This document shows, piece by piece, positions 52,572 to 60,500 of a DNA stretch of 64,000 nucleotides; within the stretch, counting starts at the first letter, position 1, and each line of letters opens with the position of its first letter. The position numbers and the translations under genes were made by a program. Below the pieces are notes generated by a model that did no database searches, was not told the origin of the DNA, and saw nothing but the letters and a program-made list of their open reading frames with translations. Source of the stretch: Sphingomonas sp. JC676 (lineage in GTDB: Bacteria; Pseudomonadota; Alphaproteobacteria; Sphingomonadales; Sphingomonadaceae); assembly GCF_014489075.1 (NCBI RefSeq), contig NZ_JACTGR010000001.1:1454178-1518177 (forward strand). The letters are read 5' to 3'.

Positions 52572-55438
52572 TGCGGCGGCGGGACCGGCAGCGGTTCGAT
52601 GGCCGCCACCCGCAGCCGCTCGGGCGGCGGATCGTCAACCGGGCCGAGCGGTGCGGTCTGGACCATGTAGGGAGCCAGCACCGGCAATCTGGACTCGGGG
52701 TCGTCCGCCCGCGTGTAGACCTCGTGGATGGCACTGATGGCATTGATGCCATCGACCGCGCCGTCCGGTTCGGTGGTGAACCGGCAAATGCCGAAGTTCG
52801 AGCGGAACATCATCTGGCGGGCGTTGCGCATCCGGTCGAGCGCCGACTGGTGGCGGGCCGCGATCGCCTGGAGCGCCGCGAACACCTGATCGGGATCGCC
52901 CCCCAATTGAGCCTCGACCGCGGCGTCGTCGATTTGCCGCGCGCGTATCGGTGTCGGCCGGTCGGAATCGGGCCGGTCGTCGAGCAGCGGCTCCACCTGC
53001 CAGCGCCAGTCCGGCGGTTTGGCCGGATTGAGCCGGGTCGTCAGTTCGGGCCGTTCGGCGCTGCCAGGCTCGTTGTCGTCGAGCCAGCCATGGGCGGGCA
53101 GCAAGACGGGGCTGCGCTGAAGTTTTGAACGCGTGACCGCGACGAGATCGTCCACACTCCGCCCCTCGGGCAACAGAACGAGATCTTCGGCGGGGCGATC
53201 CCAGCCGAAGCGTTCGACCCCGAGCCGTGCCCGCAACAGCTCCTGCAGCAGCATCGCACTGCTATCGAGCGCTCGCAGATAAACGGGCATCACGTTCTTG
53301 AAGCCGCTTGAGGTGAACTGGGCGAGGCACGCGGGCCGGGCGTCGGCACCACGCCAATAACGCATCACGTTGCCCGTCGAATTATGCACGTCGCCGGACA
53401 GCAAGACCACACGCTGGAATTCGGCCAGACGCTTGAGGAGATGTTCGAAGGCCAGCGGCTCGAGCGCCCAGGTCTCCAGCGCATCGGGGTTGGTCCCGGG
53501 CATCCGGCGTGAGCCGCTCACCTGGTCATTGGCGAGCTTGCCGGCTTTGGCCATGTCGAAGATGCGATAGATTGCGGGTGACACGATCTCGTCGAGCACG
53601 CCGGGACCGATCACCTGAAGCGGAGCGACGACGATCAGGACTTCGCGGCCGGCCGCCAGCGGCGGTGGCGGCAACTGGTCCACCAGCGCCTCGGGCGACA
53701 CGTTACCGGGCGGCCCCACCTCGGACGCGTACGAGCGACGGGTGCGATTGTCGAACGCGACGACCTGATGCTTCGGCCCGTCGATGCTGAAGTGCCATGT
53801 CAGGGCCGGCCGGACAGCGGGGAAACGACCGTCGGGGTCGGGCGTGTTGTCGAGCTGGTGGCCGAACATCCGGGCCAGACTGGTGAAGGTTCCGGGGTCG
53901 GGCCCGACCTTCTGGCCGGCGGCGAAGTAGCTCGGCGCCCGGACCAGCAGGTCGCCGGGAAGCTGGCCGCCGAGATCGGGGTGGGCGGCGTCGGTCGCCT
54001 GGTCGTAGCGCCGCGGGTCGTTGCCCCAGTCCTGGAACAGCGCGTAAGCGAGCATTCCGTTGGTCAGAATGACCTGGCCGAGCACCGAGCCCAGCACACG
54101 ACGGCGCCAGAGCGGGCTGATAAAGAAATCGTCGGTCAGATCGTGATCGTCCAAGATCATGTAGGTCGGCACGTTCGCGAGCACCCGCTGAACCCGGCCG
54201 AGTCCCAGCAGGAAATCGCGATGAACCGCGTGGCTATGGCGCCGGCCGCGCTGCTTTTTGGCTTCCGCTTTCTTCTCCTCGTCGGTCATCTCCTCGGGCT
54301 TCTTCGGAAGCGGTGGAAGAGAAAGGTGCTCGGGAATGCGGTCCGGGTAAGCGAACTCCAGCTCGTAGATGATCCGCTGCGCTTCGGAGAGAGTATCGAG
54401 CCAGCGCAATTGTGGTCGGGTAGAGGGATCGTCGTTTTCGGTCGCCACGCGGGCGTTGGGAACCACCTCGCCCCAGCATGCCGGGCTCCACACCATCAGG
54501 TAAAGCGCGGCGAACTCGCCGAACGAGATCAGGTGGTTGTCCCCGTCGCTACTGGTGAACTGGGCGCTGCGCTGGGTTAGCTCTAGCCGGCGACCGACCA
54601 TGAAGTTTGTGCCCCCGGCCGGGAGATCGCCTGCCTCGGTGGTCTCGTCTTCCAACTCCGCACGATAGGATCCGTTGGGTTTGTCGGGGTCGGGCGGCTG
54701 TGTCGGCACCCGCAATGTTTGCACCTGACCGACTTTCACCCGCTCGATTGGCAAGTCGGTCGCGTCGTCACGGCCGATCAGTTCGACGCCCAGCTCGGCG
54801 ACGCGCCACATCATCAGCGTGGCAACGTCGTCGGCGTAGATCTGATCGCCGCCTAGGAAGAGCTGGTGGGGGCGCGAGCGCGGATCGCCGACACTCGACT
54901 CCAGCAGCTCGTCCATCCACGCAAGCGCGTCACCGTCGTCGTAGGAGGGGCGCCGGCACGACCCGTAGGCGATGCGGAGATGATCTAACTCGGACGGCGG
55001 CAACGCGAAGCTGGGCAACATCCGGTCGGCATATCCCAGCGGCGGCACCTCGACGCCGCTCACCAGGTGGGTCTCGAGCATGCCCAATTCGCCCAGCCCG
55101 CGCGTTTCGCCCTCGGCGGTGATCAGCACGTCGTAGGAGTAAAGCCGGTCGGGAAGGAAGCTCTTGCCCGAGGCTGGCGGGATCCGCGCCGTGACCATTG
55201 CGAGATGGAGATGTTCCCCCATCCGGACGGCCTCGGCACCGGGCCGGGGCGGGGCGGCCGACGGATCCGGCGCATCATTGCTGCTTACGAAGACCGGGTT
55301 CGTGGTGTCGTGCGCTACCCGCCCTTCCCACACCCGCAGCTCGAGATCGGCCGGCTCGCTGAAAGCCATCCACACGGCGACCAGCCCCGGGTCGACCCGG
55401 CGAAGAATCGGTCCAGCAAGAACCAGTGGCAGATCCAT
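52568..55438 (-). CDS. Large operon protein A: PhoD-like metallophosphoesterase (956 aa)
   Basis: The 956-residue protein has an N-terminal fibronectin-like strand domain (about 1-125). A PhoD-like catalytic core follows, with GSCRRPSYDDGDAL, LFLGGDQIYADDVATL, DDHDLTDDF (about 440), VVAFDNRTRRSY and the LLSGDVHNS motif near 680; these are the phosphoesterase metal-ligand segments. An insert rich in Lys/Glu (about 380-405, EEMTDEEKKAEAKKQRGRR) separates strands. A C-terminal helical region (about 800-956) is unique. No signal peptide is visible, unlike exported PhoD. It starts the five-gene operon; ATG 55438 is preferred over a GTG 12 bases upstream. Confidence 0.82.
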   Translation of the reverse strand: MDLPLVLAGPILRRVDPGLVAVWMAFSEPADLELRVWEGRVAHDTTNPVFVSSNDAPDPSAAPPRPGAEAVRMGEHLHLAMVTARIPPASGKSFLPDRLYSYDVLITAEGETRGLGELGMLETHLVSGVEVPPLGYADRMLPSFALPPSELDHLRIAYGSCRRPSYDDGDALAWMDELLESSVGDPRSRPHQLFLGGDQIYADDVATLMMWRVAELGVELIGRDDATDLPIERVKVGQVQTLRVPTQPPDPDKPNGSYRAELEDETTEAGDLPAGGTNFMVGRRLELTQRSAQFTSSDGDNHLISFGEFAALYLMVWSPACWGEVVPNARVATENDDPSTRPQLRWLDTLSEAQRIIYELEFAYPDRIPEHLSLPPLPKKPEEMTDEEKKAEAKKQRGRRHSHAVHRDFLLGLGRVQRVLANVPTYMILDDHDLTDDFFISPLWRRRVLGSVLGQVILTNGMLAYALFQDWGNDPRRYDQATDAAHPDLGGQLPGDLLVRAPSYFAAGQKVGPDPGTFTSLARMFGHQLDNTPDPDGRFPAVRPALTWHFSIDGPKHQVVAFDNRTRRSYASEVGPPGNVSPEALVDQLPPPPLAAGREVLIVVAPLQVIGPGVLDEIVSPAIYRIFDMAKAGKLANDQVSGSRRMPGTNPDALETWALEPLAFEHLLKRLAEFQRVVLLSGDVHNSTGNVMRYWRGADARPACLAQFTSSGFKNVMPVYLRALDSSAMLLQELLRARLGVERFGWDRPAEDLVLLPEGRSVDDLVAVTRSKLQRSPVLLPAHGWLDDNEPGSAERPELTTRLNPAKPPDWRWQVEPLLDDRPDSDRPTPIRARQIDDAAVEAQLGGDPDQVFAALQAIAARHQSALDRMRNARQMMFRSNFGICRFTTEPDGAVDGINAISAIHEVYTRADDPESRLPVLAPYMVQTAPLGPVDDPPPERLRVAAIEPLPVPPPQ

Positions 55439-55542
55439 GACCCACCCCACACGCCCAAAACAGCCGACGCCATTCTACGGTCAGGCATAAGTGCTGTCAC
55501 CCCGAAACTCGTCGCTCTATAAGAACGACTCGTCTCCATTGC

Positions 55543-55556
55543 GACTATTTATAGTC
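55543..55556. promoter_or_regulatory. Perfect 6-bp-arm inverted repeat upstream of the five-gene operon
   Basis: GACTAT and ATAGTC flank a TT centre, 105 bases upstream of the metallophosphoesterase ATG. It is the only notable symmetry in the operon's leader region and a candidate operator. Confidence 0.4.
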
Positions 55557-56046
55557 ACTCTGAGTCGTCGAATCGATCGTTGTCTACTTCCTTTGTAGTA
55601 TAATTGGGTCGAGGTGAATGAAATCTCTTGAACGTTGCCGCGCTCCCTCCGGACTTAGCTTCATTATCGTCGTTTCGAGCCCACCGGCCAGAACGATGGC
55701 TTACGGGATCCGCGCACGGCGCCGGGACGTCTTGGTTGAAAGCAGCCATCGCGCGTGGACGACCGCTTTGGGCCGGCAGCGGACCGGCTGTTTTCCGGAA
55801 GAAAACCGGAAAAATGCGGTCGGACCCAACGGCGTCGCTATGCCGCGGCCTAGCTCGGGCGCTGTTCGACTCGTTCCACGCATGACGGAGAAGCTTTCGT
55901 CTCGTTCGTCGCCGTCCGGACAAGCGGCGCGACATAGGTGCTGTCTTATTGACATGCCCGCGCACCGCGACCGTGCTCTGCGCTTGCGCCGCACCGCCCG
56001 TCAGGAACATGCGCGCCACCATCGCGGCTGTCGCTAAACGCTTCAT
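55555..56046 (-). CDS. Doubtful ORF with a signal-peptide-like start
   Basis: The frame begins KRLATAAMVARMFLTGGAAQ, a good signal peptide with a GGGGGAG ribosome site. After about 45 residues the composition becomes Arg/Ser/Pro-rich and unlike a protein. It may be a truncated or frameshifted secreted protein gene, or chance. Only the first 45 codons look real. Confidence 0.35.
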   Translation of the reverse strand: MKRLATAAMVARMFLTGGAAQAQSTVAVRGHVNKTAPMSRRLSGRRRTRRKLLRHAWNESNSARARPRHSDAVGSDRIFPVFFRKTAGPLPAQSGRPRAMAAFNQDVPAPCADPVSHRSGRWARNDDNEAKSGGSAATFKRFHSPRPNYTTKEVDNDRFDDSE

Positions 56047-56124
56047 CGATCTTCTCCCCCGTTGAGGACCGGGTGTCGCAGCTAATAGAGGTCCAGTTGA
56101 ATCGCCCTGAAAATCCGGCAACGA

Positions 56125-56847
56125 TCAATCCAAAGGTTCGCGCGGGATCTGAACTGAAGCGAGCAATCCGCCGCCGGACACTCCCGCGCGTTCAATCGGC
56201 GCGCCGAGAAGTACCGCCAACTCGTCGAGGATCCGACTGCCGTCGCCAGGTTTCGCTGCGGCTCCCAGACCAACACCGTCATCTTCGACCGCGAGCCTGG
56301 CGTGCGATACGTCCACGCTCAGCGACACTTCGATGCTTCCGCCTGTCTCGGGGAAGGCATATTTGAGCGCGTTGAGGACCAGCTCGCTGGCGATCAGCAC
56401 AAGCGCGCGCCGGTGCTCGGAAGTGAGCCGCAACTCCGCGATCGAACAACGCAGTCGAATCACACGCGCACTGTCCTCGAAAAGCGCGACCAGCCCTTCC
56501 ACGATACGCGTTAGCAGATCCGCGCACGGCACTGTCGTTCCGCGTTCCTGATCTTCGGCGAGTTCTGCATAGGCCGCCGCCACAATGCAGGCGTTCGTCG
56601 CCATTACTTCGAGGCAGATCGGATCGAGGGTTCGTGGCCGAAAATACACGAGCGCGGCGGCAAGTTGTGCGAAGTTTTTCGCCCGATGCGCTGAATCCTC
56701 GGACCATAACACACGCCGATGCGGCAAGGAGAGTTCGGGATCGATGCGGACGGGCGGAAATGGCGGACTGAACAGGTGCATCAAGGATTCGGGATCAGGT
56801 GCCAGGCCGTGCCCAGGATCGATCGATTTGTGAGGTTTGTGCTCCAC
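56125..56847 (-). CDS. Short histidine-kinase-type ATPase (HWE/HisKA_2-like)
   Basis: The 240-residue protein has HRAKNFAQLAAAL (about 54-66), resembling a HisKA_2 phospho-acceptor helix, then the ATPase boxes ELVLNALKYAFP (N box), VEDDGVGLG (G1) and SGGGLLASVQIP (G2). No sensor, PAS or membrane domain is present, so it is a cytoplasmic partner of some response regulator not encoded nearby. The segment is typical of the HWE/HisKA_2 kinases abundant in alphaproteobacteria. A perfect FNR/FixK box lies 56 bases upstream of the start. Confidence 0.8.
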   Translation of the reverse strand: MEHKPHKSIDPGHGLAPDPESLMHLFSPPFPPVRIDPELSLPHRRVLWSEDSAHRAKNFAQLAAALVYFRPRTLDPICLEVMATNACIVAAAYAELAEDQERGTTVPCADLLTRIVEGLVALFEDSARVIRLRCSIAELRLTSEHRRALVLIASELVLNALKYAFPETGGSIEVSLSVDVSHARLAVEDDGVGLGAAAKPGDGSRILDELAVLLGAPIERAGVSGGGLLASVQIPREPLD

Positions 56848-56902
56848 TGTTCAGCCCCAGCGTAGTTCAGGCTCTTGCTACCCGGGATTGCGGCGCGTCT
56901 AG

Positions 56903-56916
56903 TTGATTATAATCAA
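56903..56916. promoter_or_regulatory. Perfect FNR/FixK box upstream of the kinase-like gene
   Basis: TTGATTATAATCAA matches the FNR/FixK consensus TTGATNNNNATCAA exactly. On the minus strand a TAGCAA (-10 candidate) at 56880-56875 is about 32 bases from the box centre, as at a class II activated promoter with the start near 56868, 20 bases before the ATG. The Crp/Fnr gene lies 520 bases away and carries a degenerate copy of the same box. Confidence 0.75.
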
Positions 56917-56971
56917 TGATTCACAATTGAGCTTAAATAAATTTGTAATAGATCAAGTGCTTCCACGCAGG

Positions 56972-57250
56972 TCACTCGCCGTCAGTCTCGAAACTTTGCC
57001 CAATCCGAGTGAGAAGGTCGAGCGATGCCTGCATCCGGTCTTTGGATTCGCCGGCAAGCGTCGCGACTTCGACTTTCACTTCGGCCGCGGTCTCAACTAC
57101 CGCGATCGCCTCGGCCACCGAAAGCACGGAATTCTCGACAAGTGCGTGAAGGATGCTCTCGGCCAGCAGCAAGGCGGCCTGCCCGTGCGCATCGGGTTCG
57201 AGAATGAGCGGGACCGGTTGGACTCCGTCGCCGGTGGCAATGGAAGACAT
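56972..57250 (-). CDS. Hypothetical 92-aa protein
   Basis: The protein is helical and free of signal or membrane segments: LAESILHALVENSVLSVAEA, then a second amphipathic helix up to LLTRIGQSFETDGE. Similar small proteins with a paired amphipathic-helix structure are common in sphingomonads. It starts 183 bases from the Crp/Fnr gene, divergent from it, and is separated by 124 bases from the kinase-like gene. No family name is assigned. Confidence 0.7.
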   Translation of the reverse strand: MSSIATGDGVQPVPLILEPDAHGQAALLLAESILHALVENSVLSVAEAIAVVETAAEVKVEVATLAGESKDRMQASLDLLTRIGQSFETDGE

Positions 57251-57382
57251 TGAAATCGCCTGTGATGTCAGGCGGGAGTACGAAGCGTCTCTCTGCCGCT
57301 GGCGCCTGATTTCGCGTGCCGACGATGCGCTTGCTTAGACCGGTTCGACGCCGAACGCCACAACCCTGCTCAATGCAAATTA

Positions 57383-57411
57383 TTGATTATAGTTAAGTCA
57401 TGGATCAATAA
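57383..57411. promoter_or_regulatory. Degenerate FNR-type box and 8-bp inverted repeat before the Crp/Fnr gene
   Basis: TTGATTATAGTTAA (57383-57396) differs from the box at 56903 by two bases. In addition TTATTGAT (57380-57387) and ATCAATAA (57404-57411) form perfect 8-base arms around 16 bases. Both lie within 60 bases of ATG 57434, the position for autoregulation. Confidence 0.55.
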
Positions 57412-57433
57412 CGTAAGTAACAAACGAGGGCCC

Positions 57434-58156
57434 ATGTCCAACGCCTTTGTCGAAAAGCTGAGTGGTTACGCGCCCCTAACTGCGGCGGACCGTGCGCTGC
57501 TCGCGGGCGCATGCGGAGGCGCACGTCGCGTGCCCGCGCGCTATGATCTCATCCGCGAGGGCGACAAGCCGGGCCCGGTATTCGTCATGCTGGAAGGCTG
57601 GGCGTGCCGCTACAAATTGCTGCCGGAAGGCGGCCGACAGATTATGGCGTTCATGATGCCCGGCGACTTTTGCGACATGCACGTCGCGGTACTCGACGAA
57701 ATGGATCACAGCATCGCGACCCTCACGCCAGCGCGCGTGGCCGCCGTCCCACGCGGGCAGATGGAAAGGCTGATCGAGACAAACCCGGCGATCACCCATG
57801 CCTTCTGGTGGTCGCAACTTGTCGATGAGGGAACGCTCAGGGCCTGGATCGTCAGCATGGGGCGCCGAGGCAGTGTCGAGCGTGTCGCGCATCTCATGTG
57901 CGAAATCTATGTGCGGGCGCGCAACATCGGGCTCGAACATGGCACGCTGGTCGAATTTCCACTGACTCAGATCGTGCTCGCCGACGCGCTGGGACTGACG
58001 CCGGTGCACGTCAACCGGGTTCTGCGCAAATTGCGGCTCGAGGGAATCATGGAAATCGGAAGGGGGAAGCTGGTTATCTCCGATCCCGGCAAGCTCGCGC
58101 GCATCGCCGGCTTCGACGATAATTATCTGCACCGCCGCATTAGGAATGCAGCCTAA
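57434..58156 (+). CDS. Crp/Fnr-family transcription regulator
   Basis: The 240-residue protein has an N-terminal cyclic-nucleotide-binding-like barrel (VFVMLEGWACRYKLLPEGGR, then FMMPGDFCDMHV) and a C-terminal HTH (LTQIVLADALGLTPVHVNRV). There is no N-terminal Cys cluster of the 4Fe-4S FNR type, and the cNMP-binding Arg/Glu pattern is imperfect, so it resembles the FixK group. Candidate FNR-type boxes lie upstream of its own gene and of the kinase-like gene. Target genes beyond these are unknown. Confidence 0.88.
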   Translation: MSNAFVEKLSGYAPLTAADRALLAGACGGARRVPARYDLIREGDKPGPVFVMLEGWACRYKLLPEGGRQIMAFMMPGDFCDMHVAVLDEMDHSIATLTPARVAAVPRGQMERLIETNPAITHAFWWSQLVDEGTLRAWIVSMGRRGSVERVAHLMCEIYVRARNIGLEHGTLVEFPLTQIVLADALGLTPVHVNRVLRKLRLEGIMEIGRGKLVISDPGKLARIAGFDDNYLHRRIRNAA

Positions 58157-58199
58157 GCTGTCCAGGAGCAATGCCTCGGCCCCGCGAAAAGCCGCGAGT

Positions 58200-58850
58200 T
58201 TAACCCCAGCGCGAAGCAAGGACGACTCCGCATATATCGACCCGCCTGAAGAGCGGATCCTTGTACGCCAGAACGTCGTCGTTGAAGGTCCCGAAGGTGC
58301 TGTCGGGCCGGTGCTTCATGCCCTGATAGAAGGCATCTATGATTCCGTGTTTGAAGCCAGCTTCTCGGGGAAAAGCCGCGATAACCGCTTCGCGCTGCGC
58401 CTCTGTGAATTGGTCATAGCCGCGGCCGGCCACATCCATTCCCGCCCCCGCCTGTACCAGCGCGATCTCCGGACGCATAAATTCCGGTACGCCGGGCGTC
58501 GTGTGAAGAGCGACTGCGTTCCAGACCGTCTCGATGTCGCTTTCGGCAATGCCTTGGCTCCGGAGAAAATCACGCGCGGCATTCGCGCCATCTACTTCGA
58601 AGCGCAACTGGCTGCTTTCATAGCGCGCGGTGAGGCCGATGTCGTGGAACATGGCGGCCGTGTAGAGCAGCTCCGGGTCGAAGCGCAGCCCCATCCGGAT
58701 CCCGGCCAAGGCGGCCCAGAAATAGACCCGGACCGAGTGATGAAAAAGCAGATCGCTCTCGGCGTCGCGAATGAGTTCGGTGACTTCGCGCGCGATCTTA
58801 CTGTCGGGGATATGCACTCCCGATATTTGCGGAAGGGTCATGGTGGTCAT
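58200..58850 (-). CDS. HD-domain hydrolase, cyanamide-hydratase-like (paralogue 2)
   Basis: The 216-residue protein has HHSVRVYFWAAL, TAAMFHDIGLT, EVDGANAARDFL and ALHTTPGVPEFM, the same HD metal-site pattern as the paralogues at 38532 and 58847. Its ATG overlaps the stop of the upstream HD gene by 4 bases, so the pair is co-translated. The C-terminal part ends with a CGVVLASRWG tail. The substrate is unknown. Confidence 0.85.
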   Translation of the reverse strand: MTTMTLPQISGVHIPDSKIAREVTELIRDAESDLLFHHSVRVYFWAALAGIRMGLRFDPELLYTAAMFHDIGLTARYESSQLRFEVDGANAARDFLRSQGIAESDIETVWNAVALHTTPGVPEFMRPEIALVQAGAGMDVAGRGYDQFTEAQREAVIAAFPREAGFKHGIIDAFYQGMKHRPDSTFGTFNDDVLAYKDPLFRRVDICGVVLASRWG

Positions 58851-59503
58851 TTTCCGGCTGCCCACCGCAAATTTCGCATTAGGCTGCAAAAATCGCGGCG
58901 ATGGAAATGCGGGTCCTTGTCGGCGACGATATCCGCGAGGCCGGTGCCCTGCGTGGTCTCGGGCCGATGCTTCAGGCCGTCGTACAGGGCTTGCATAAGG
59001 TCCTCCGCAAATCCTGATGGCCGCGGATAAGCGGTCTCGACGGCGTTCCGCTGCGCGTCGGTGAACGCATCGTAGCCAAAGCCCACCAGGTCCATCATCA
59101 CCCCTTCGGCGGTGAGGGCGGCGATAGGGTGGAGATGCGCGGAAATTCCCGGCGTCGTGTGCAGCGCGATCGCCAGCCAGACTCGCTCGATATCAGCTTC
59201 GGAAATGCGGTGGCTTCGCAGGAAATCGCGGGCAGCGTTCGCGCCGTCCACCTCGAAGCGCAGTCGGCTTTCCCGAAAGCCGGCGGTCAGGCCAACATCA
59301 TGGAACAGGGCCGCGGTGTAGAGCAGTTCCGGGTCGAAATTCAGCTCCCGACGCTTTCCAGCGAGGGCACCCCAAAAATAGACACGTGTGGAGTGCTCGA
59401 ACAGAAAGTCGCTCTCGGTAACGCGAATGAACTGCGTGGCTTCGCGCGCCAATTGGCTGTCGGGAATGCGCACGCCGGAAATCTCGCTGGCGATCATGTC
59501 CAT
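58847..59503 (-). CDS. HD-domain hydrolase, cyanamide-hydratase-like (paralogue 3)
   Basis: The 218-residue protein has EHSTRVYFWGAL, TAALFHDVGLT, EVDGANAARDFL and ALHTTPGISAHL. It is the upstream member of the tandem HD pair and is about as similar to paralogue 1 as to paralogue 2, as judged by eye. It shares the DGANAARDFLR segment with both. Convergent with neither neighbour, it lies 38 bases from the carboxymuconolactone-decarboxylase gene. Confidence 0.85.
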   Translation of the reverse strand: MDMIASEISGVRIPDSQLAREATQFIRVTESDFLFEHSTRVYFWGALAGKRRELNFDPELLYTAALFHDVGLTAGFRESRLRFEVDGANAARDFLRSHRISEADIERVWLAIALHTTPGISAHLHPIAALTAEGVMMDLVGFGYDAFTDAQRNAVETAYPRPSGFAEDLMQALYDGLKHRPETTQGTGLADIVADKDPHFHRRDFCSLMRNLRWAAGK

Positions 59504-59541
59504 ATCCCATCACATCTTCTGATAGTCAGTGCTGCGCCGTC

Positions 59542-59991
59542 TCAATTTTCGCGGACGGCCTGCGGCGTGCTGCGGAAGCTGATGGCCATGCGATTATAGC
59601 TGTTCATCAGGCTGATCGCGATCGTGAGGTCGACAAGCTGCTTCTCGTCGAAAACGGCGCGCGCGGCTTTGTAGGCGCTGTCCGGCACGCCGGTGTCGGC
59701 GACGCGCGTCACGCTCTCGGCCCAGGCAAGCGCGGCGCGTTCGGCCTCGCTGAAGAGGCTGCCGCCTTCCTCCCAGGCCTGCACCAACGCGATTTTCTCG
59801 ATCTTCACCCCCAGCTTGATGAGGTCGCGGGTGTGCATATCGAGACAATAGGCACAGTTGTTGATCTGCGAGATCCGCAGATAGACAAGGTCGACCAGTT
59901 CGGTGGGCAGACCGCTCTGCAGGACATAGCCATAGACGCCGCCGAGTGCCTTGGCGCCGTTGGGAGCGACCTGATTGTAGTCGATTCTCAT
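59542..59991 (-). CDS. Carboxymuconolactone decarboxylase/AhpD-like protein
   Basis: The 149-residue protein carries the redox motif NNCAYCLDMHTRDLIKLG (CxxC with the downstream His), which defines the AhpD/CMD peroxidase group. The internal ATG at 59991 is the right start; the upstream frame is Arg/Ser-rich and overlaps the cupin gene. It follows the cupin gene by 19 bases on the same strand and both face away from the MocR regulator. Confidence 0.88.
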   Translation of the reverse strand: MRIDYNQVAPNGAKALGGVYGYVLQSGLPTELVDLVYLRISQINNCAYCLDMHTRDLIKLGVKIEKIALVQAWEEGGSLFSEAERAALAWAESVTRVADTGVPDSAYKAARAVFDEKQLVDLTIAISLMNSYNRMAISFRSTPQAVREN

Positions 59992-60010
59992 GATTCCAGT
60001 TCCTTCGATC

Positions 60011-60430
60011 TTATTTGACGGGGGTGGTGAGTGTTTTGTCGTCGGAGTCGACGATGAAGACCGCGAGCAGCTTCGCCGGCCTGGTCTTGCTCGCGTTGCG
60101 GCTGATCGGGTGGCTCGCGTTCGGCGGTTCTGACCAGCTCTCGCCGGCCTTGTAGATGCGGGTCTCGCCGTCATTCACCTTCGACTCGATCTCACCCGAG
60201 ATCACATAGGCGTAGATGAAGGCGGACTTCGCGTGCCTGTGCGGTGGGGAAGCCGCACCTGGCGCATAGTCGACTTCCACGACGATGAGCGACTTGCCGG
60301 GGATGTTGGGAATCGCTTGATCGAATTTGGGCGTGACCGTTTCGGTTTGGCCGTCATGCGCAGGGGCCGGTCCGGCAACCGCGAAAGCAAGCGCGGCGCA
60401 GGTGACGGCAATGATGGTGCGGACCTTCAT
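60011..60430 (-). CDS. Secreted cupin-domain protein
   Basis: The 139-residue protein has a signal peptide (KVRTIIAVTCAALAFAVAGP, cut near PAHDG) and one cupin fold. Metal ligands are His-rich PPHRHAKSAFIYA and the second motif ASHPISRNAS. Exported cupins of this size occur beside AhpD-like proteins, suggesting a small-molecule modification system. It is divergent from the MocR gene across 70 bases; the shared promoter region must control both. Confidence 0.85.
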   Translation of the reverse strand: MKVRTIIAVTCAALAFAVAGPAPAHDGQTETVTPKFDQAIPNIPGKSLIVVEVDYAPGAASPPHRHAKSAFIYAYVISGEIESKVNDGETRIYKAGESWSEPPNASHPISRNASKTRPAKLLAVFIVDSDDKTLTTPVK

Positions 60431-60500
60431 GGGCTTTCTCCTTCGGCACCAAGATGAGTCCTGATGGGCCAGAAAAAAGCACCAAGAACGCGCGGAAATC

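Larger units (their letters stand above)
55439..56124. other. Upstream region of the five-gene operon, mostly non-coding
   Basis: About 690 bases precede the operon. They contain a 14-bp near-palindrome GACTATTTATAGTC at 55543-55556, an AT-rich stretch 55595-55612, and one weak frame (55555-56046) listed separately. I see no strong -35/-10 pair; the operon promoter is expected here, most likely within 55450-55620. Confidence 0.5.

Noticed and set aside
55555..56046. Secreted protein upstream of the five-gene operon as a sixth operon member
   Set aside because: Only the first 45 codons look coding; the remainder is Arg/Ser-rich and not protein-like, so it is listed only as doubtful.
57383..57411. 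Second consensus FNR box before the Crp/Fnr gene
   Set aside because: It differs from the consensus by two bases on the right half; it is kept only as a degenerate site.
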